Assembly: GCA_958009055.1 (NCBI GenBank)
Contig: OY253655.1
Span: 186,001 to 250,000 of the forward strand
DNA: 64,000 nucleotides
Direction: 5' to 3'
Source of the DNA: Choricystis sp. odSpoLacu1
Lineage: Eukaryota; Chlorophyta; Trebouxiophyceae
Each line of letters opens with the position of its first letter. The first letter of the stretch is position 1. The notes beneath the pieces are model-generated. The model was not told where the DNA came from. It saw only the letters and a list, made by a program, of their open reading frames with translations, and searched no databases. Position numbers and translations under genes: made by a program. Below, piece by piece: positions 60,756 through 64,000 of this stretch.

Positions 60756-61440
60756 TCAACGCTCTCTGTGCGCGCCAACCAACCCAACAAGCCAGCATCC
60801 CTCCCGTCTCTCCTTGCTGGAGTGAAGTGCAGGAGACCCGTCCGCAGCCATGGTGATGTCCTCGAATCGAACACCGTCTGCGATGTAAGACACAGACGCT
60901 TCGCGCCAGGATTGCCCCGAGTCTGCACTCAACCAGATTCCACCCCCGTCTATGCAGGCCGCAATCCTGGTTCCGTCAGCGCTCGCACTGATACCCTTCC
61001 ACGCATTTTCAGGCGCGCTTGACTTGGTCCAGCTGGAGCCAGCGTTATCAGAGTAGTATATGCCATCGTTCCAAGTTGAGGCAACAAGACAGACCCGTTG
61101 GATGACGACGCAGCTCCACTCCACGCAGTCTGGGGCGCCGACGTACGTTGCCACGACCGGCCCGAGTCCGCGCTGGTGTATATGCGACCAATGATAAATG
61201 ACTATCAGGTTGCCCGGAGGCTGCGACCATTGTGGACCCGTCTGCCGATGCGCCGATGGCTCACCAAATGTCCTGTTCGATGGCGTCGACCCCGTCTCGT
61301 ATGCCGCGTTTTGGCGCGAGGCCAAGATTTCGACTGGCGATGTTGCTGTCCTCATCCCCATCATCCCCCTGAAGCCGGCCCCCCGCGGGAAGGAGTACAA
61401 GGCGTCCGTGGTGGCCCCGCCTGGTGCAGGTGGGCATTCG
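60756..61440 (-). pseudogene. BNR/Asp-box repeat gene fragment, broken
   Basis: At least three Asp-box repeats are recognisable: IYTSADSGRSWQRTSAP (about 61187-61140), GIYYSDNAGSSWTKSSAP with AWKGISASADGTRIAAC, and GGIWLSADSGQSWREAS. The first lies in a different frame from the other two, no start codon or full domain is present, and the sequence stops soon after the third repeat. Asp-box repeats build beta-propellers (sialidases, sortilins, Ycf48-like proteins). DNA at about 61000-61330 is clearly less GC-rich than its surroundings, so it may be acquired or a different sequence class. Upstream to 61440 the frames are open but unrecognised. Confidence 0.6.
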
Positions 61441-61885
61441 TTCGGCTGTTCTGGCGGATTTTTTGGCGCGGCGCGTGAAATTAACGTTTTCAGGTGTGTG
61501 TTTTGTGTTTTTTCATTTTCCCTTTTGCGCGTGCGGACGGCCACAACCCTCCCTCTGCCCGACCCCCCACCCTCCCACAAACACGCGGCCCGGCCGCCAC
61601 CCCGGTGTATGTGTGTGTGTGTTCGTGTTCATGTTTGTATTACGTGCGTTTGTTTCATCATCAAAAAAGCCATTGGTGCTCTTATCTCTCATGACGGTGC
61701 TGTCCGCGCCGCCCTGGCGGCCCCGCTCGCCCTGCCCGCGGTGGGCGGCGCGTAGTCGTCGTGCCAATGCATCAGTTTGGCGTTTGTACGGAGGCTGGAA
61801 ACAAAAAAAGGGACTTGAGTGGGTGGGGAGGGAGGTGTGTAGTGCGGCTGATCAGCATTTGCCCTTACATCAAAACAATGCCTCT
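61251..61885. other. Region between two broken genes
   Basis: Mostly no recognisable coding sequence beyond remnants noted for the neighbours. It contains a (GT)n run at about 61610-61625. A possible last exon (LRTNAKLMHWHDDYAPPT, 61789-61689, minus strand, after a TTTCCAG acceptor) could belong to the broken FAD gene to its right, but I recognise no family in it. Confidence 0.35.
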
Positions 61886-62456
61886 TCAAAACCTCCCCAC
61901 GACTCGCCTCTGTCCCGCCCCCACGGCGCGGCCTTCCAACACCACCACACGCTTGCCCCAGCGGACGGAAATCTCGAAACAGGCCGACAGGCCTGCCAAG
62001 CTGGCGCCGACGATGACCACGTCGACCGCGGCCGGCAGGGGGGGCGCGCCACGCGCCCCCTTCGGGCGCGCGTGGCGCGGGCGGAGTCCTGGTTCCACAT
62101 GGTGGCGGCCAGGCCTGTGCGAGTGTGTGTGGGGGGGTTGTGTGGGGTGGGTGGGTGGTTCGAGGGTGGTTTGGGTTTTCAGTCGCGCTCTCGGCGATGA
62201 GCGGGCGACCAGGGGGCGGGTGATGGTCACGATCTCCTCTCTCTCTCCTCTGCCCACCCCACATCACACACGCACACACACACACACACTCTCCCTCACT
62301 CACCCGCGGGCCGACCGCCGGGTCGGCGGGCAGCGTGCCCGTGGCCAGCCGCGCCGCGCCGGTCGGCGGCGTGTCGGCGCGCGGCGGCGACAGCGTGAGT
62401 AACGGGTAGCGCGGGCGCAGGTGGAGGCGGGAGAGGGCGGAGAAGATGGAGCCCAT
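61886..62456 (-). pseudogene. FAD-dependent oxidoreductase fragment (DAO-like), broken
   Basis: Exon 1 (62456-62304) encodes MGSIFSALSRLHLRPRYPLL and joins an acceptor at 62116. Exon 2 contains AAVDVVIVGASLAGLSACFE, a dinucleotide-binding beta-alpha-beta motif (G-x-S-x-A-G), then VRWGKRVVVLEGRAVGAGQ, as at the N-terminus of glycine/D-amino-acid oxidase-type enzymes. No splice choice connects exon 1 to that frame. The frame changes at an inverted repeat (62045-62079), and a stop follows soon after VGAGQ. The rest of the enzyme is absent. Confidence 0.6.
62045..62079. repeat. Imperfect inverted repeat at frame break
   Basis: Left arm cgcgccacgcgccc (62045-62058) and right arm gggcgcgcgtggcgcg (62064-62079) pair except for one extra GC, with a 5-nt loop. 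It sits exactly where the FAD-oxidoreductase frame changes. Confidence 0.85.
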
Positions 62457-62615
62457 GGTGTTGTTTGGGTGTTTGTACGTGGGAAGGTGAAGAGTGCGGG
62501 GAAAGAAAACGGAGAGGGGGTGTGTTTTGTGAAGAGGCGTCAATTTTTTACACACCTCCTCCGCCCCCCCTCCCCCACATCAGCCTCCCCTCCGCGCGCC
62601 CCACCCTCCTCTTTA

Positions 62616-62701
62616 TAGCGTGTAAGGGATTCGAACCCTTGAGGCGTTTTCACGCCGACGGATCAGAAGTCCGCCGCCTTCGACCGCTCGGCCAACACGC
62701 T
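62616..62701 (-). tRNA. Class II tRNA with UCU anticodon, Leu-like discriminator A73
   Basis: An 86-nt cloverleaf without intron. Acceptor AGCGTGT/ACACGCT (7 pairs), D-arm GCCGAGCGGTCGAAGGC, anticodon stem GCGGA/TCCGT with loop CTTCTGA, a 17-nt variable arm with 5-bp stem GGCGT/ACGCC closed by GAAA, T-arm AAGGG TTCGAAT CCCTT, discriminator A. The long variable arm and D-arm are those of Ser/Leu tRNAs, but loop positions 34-36 read TCT, the Arg (AGA) anticodon. Base 37 is G, whereas tRNAs for ANN codons normally have A37. Amino-acid identity is therefore uncertain. Confidence 0.75.
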
Positions 62702-62978
62702 CTGGGCTGCACGTACTCAGGGGGAGGACGTGCAGCAGAGAGGAGGGGGGGCGCAGAAAAAGAATGATGGTGTGGGGGGGGAAGGAAGAGACTGGACACG
62801 TCCTCCAGGGGGGAGGGACATGTCAGCAAGGGAGGCGGGGGAGTGGGGGAGGAAGGGGAGAGAGAGGAGAGACAAAAAAACAACAAGTCACCCTCTCTCC
62901 CCCCCCGGACTCACCTTGAGACGCGGCCGCCCCCCTACCCCAAACCCCAGCCACAGCACAGCACACACTCACCTCAAA

Positions 62979-63106
62979 CGTCGTGACTTGGATTCGAACC
63001 AAGGTAACGTTTTCACGTCAACGGGTGCCTCGCGGAGACGGAGGGAGAGGATTTTCCCCCCACAGTCACAGAAGCCCGCCGCCTTCAACCGCTCGGCCAC
63101 CACGAC
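62979..63106 (-). tRNA. Class II tRNA with UCU anticodon, intron, Ser-like discriminator G73
   Basis: Acceptor GTCGTGG/TCACGAC with one G-U pair, D-arm GCCGAGCGGTTGAAGGC, anticodon stem GCGGG/CCCGT, variable arm with GACGT/ACGTT closed by GAAA, T-arm CTTGG TTCGAAT CCAAG, discriminator G. A 42-nt intron sits at the canonical place after base 37. After its removal the loop is CTTCTGA, identical to the other class II tRNA 280 bp away, so the anticodon is UCU. The mature length is again 86 nt. G73 and the long arm fit seryl-tRNA synthetase; the anticodon fits Arg. Confidence 0.75.
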
Positions 63107-63524
63107 AGCGTGTGTATGTGTGTGTGTGTGTGTGTCTGGGGGTGGGCGGGTGGGCAGGCGAGGCAGAGGCGCGCTTCTGTTTGTTGACCCTCGGGCACAC
63201 CGCGCGCGTTCCGCGCCGCGCCCGCTCGCTCTCTCTCCTCCACCGACCCGCCTCCAACACACACAGGCCCGGCCGGCCCGGCGCAAACACAGAGCGCGAG
63301 GGCGAGGGCTGGGGCGCTGTGGGTGCGCGCGTGTGTGAACCGCGTGTGTGAACAGGGGCGAGTCTCTCACACCTGCCCTCATGTTTCTTTTTCGGGAGTG
63401 AGAAAGCGATCTTTTTGTTTCTGTTTTTGTTGTCGTTTTGCACCTCTCACCCTCCGCGCGACCCTAAAGAAAAAACCCTTCTTGTTCTCCTCCACTCACA
63501 CACCACCCCCACACCGCCCTCATC
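63107..63524. other. Intergenic region between tRNA and SRP receptor genes
   Basis: About 420 bp containing a (GT)n run (about 63113-63135) and T-rich DNA near 63390-63440. No gene recognised. Probably the 3' UTR of the SRP receptor gene and the upstream region of the intron-containing tRNA. Confidence 0.5.
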
Positions 63525-64000
63525 TCACTTCAACAGGCTGCGCACCACGCTCTTCACGTTCAACCTCTTCAAATCCACATACGTTTGGCCACACCCCACA
63601 AACATGATGGGCGCCCCGCTGGCATACACCATGGAAACGGCGGCGCCCACCTTGTCGTCAATGGTGTCAAACTTGGTGAGGACGACGCCATCGATGGCGG
63701 CGGGGCGGTCGGCTTCACCGCGCAGAGCGGTCGTGCCGTCGCCGCCGGCAGCCTCCGCCACACCCCGCCCCCCCGCCGCCGCGCGAGGGGGCGCCAGGTC
63801 CAGCAAGCGCGCGTTGAACGTGGTCAGTTGGTCCACGCCGTCGGCACCGACAAGGGCTTCACCCACGAACAATACAAGATCAGGAGCATTCGTGGCGATC
63901 AACCCCGCCAGCGCCCGCATCAACGGCTCATTGTCCTGCATGCGGCCCGCCGTGTCGACGAGGACGGCGTCGATGCCGTCCCGGGCGGCAGCGCGCACGG
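63525..64000 (-). CDS. SRP receptor subunit alpha (partial, 3' end)
   Basis: C-terminal part of the GTPase domain of the endoplasmic-reticulum signal recognition particle receptor; the gene continues right of the window. Seen: [20 protein letters not shown] (the G3 region DTAGR), [38 protein letters not shown] (G4, TKFD), [19 protein letters not shown] (G5) and the C-terminal [18 protein letters not shown] and GCGQ distinguish the eukaryotic receptor from bacterial/chloroplast FtsY and from SRP54. A ~25-residue Gly/Ala-rich insertion (63740-63790) interrupts the domain between strands. Confidence 0.9.
   Translation of the reverse strand, partial: VRAAARDGIDAVLVDTAGRMQDNEPLMRALAGLIATNAPDLVLFVGEALVGADGVDQLTTFNARLLDLAPPRAAAGGRGVAEAAGGDGTTALRGEADRPAAIDGVVLTKFDTIDDKVGAAVSMVYASGAPIMFVGCGQTYVDLKRLNVKSVVRSLLK

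Noticed and set aside
62616..62701. Ordinary tRNA-Arg(UCU)
   Set aside because: Arg tRNAs have a short variable loop; this gene has a 17-nt variable arm and Ser/Leu D-arm.

Overview
The window is nuclear DNA from a very GC-rich eukaryote, most likely a chlorophyte green alga. Genes are split by short GT-AG introns (about 87-290 bp, mostly GTGAGT donors) and packed head-to-head or tail-to-tail with 100-300 bp between them. Several products are typical of green plants: a PAM68-like thylakoid protein, an f-type thioredoxin, the cytosolic disproportionating enzyme DPE2 and a bacterial-type PEP carboxylase. Species cannot be fixed from sequence alone.

Layout. 1-7033: a tandem array with a 2,250-bp period carrying identical copies of a nucleobase/ascorbate transporter (NAT) gene; it runs off the left edge and ends on the right in a rearranged border with inverted and decayed NAT pieces (to about 7530). 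8193-15529: three minus-strand genes (GH5 glycosidase, heme-domain sulfite oxidase, histidine phosphatase). 15683-19923: full-length ABCC/MRP transporter. 20038-23072: PAM68-like protein, alpha/beta hydrolase, RS/RRM splicing factor. 23353-32318: three plus-strand genes (GRIP golgin, DPE2, DDX3/Ded1 helicase). 33304-38439: inactive-looking S26 peptidase relative, five-BRCT TopBP1/MEI1-like protein, thioredoxin f. 38511-41765: decayed RlmA-like methyltransferase, ATM-type mitochondrial half-ABC transporter, and an antisense glutamyl-endopeptidase fragment that overlaps the transporter's 3' end. 41961-44465: metaxin, gamma-glutamylcyclotransferase-like protein, tRNA-Ala. 44841-60635: bacterial-type PEPC, the rRNA-processing factor RRP5, a large alanine-rich HEAT protein. 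60756-63106: two broken genes and two unusual class II tRNA genes. 63525-64000: 3' part of SRP receptor alpha.

Functional themes. Several products act at or in mitochondria (sulfite oxidase, metaxin, ATM transporter, S26-like protein), others in the chloroplast and carbon metabolism (PAM68-like, Trx f, DPE2, PEPC), others in RNA and ribosome biology (RRP5, DDX3, SR protein). There are no operons; pairing through shared divergent promoters is the main organisation.

Two cautions. First, four otherwise intact genes (ABCC, DPE2, PEPC, RRP5) change frame exactly at a homopolymer or CG repeat, which points to indel errors in the assembly rather than gene loss. Second, the most unusual biology is (a) two class II tRNAs whose anticodon is UCU (Arg) although their bodies and discriminators are Ser/Leu-like, (b) the NAT amplification, and (c) an ABC transporter tail formed from an antisense gene fragment.
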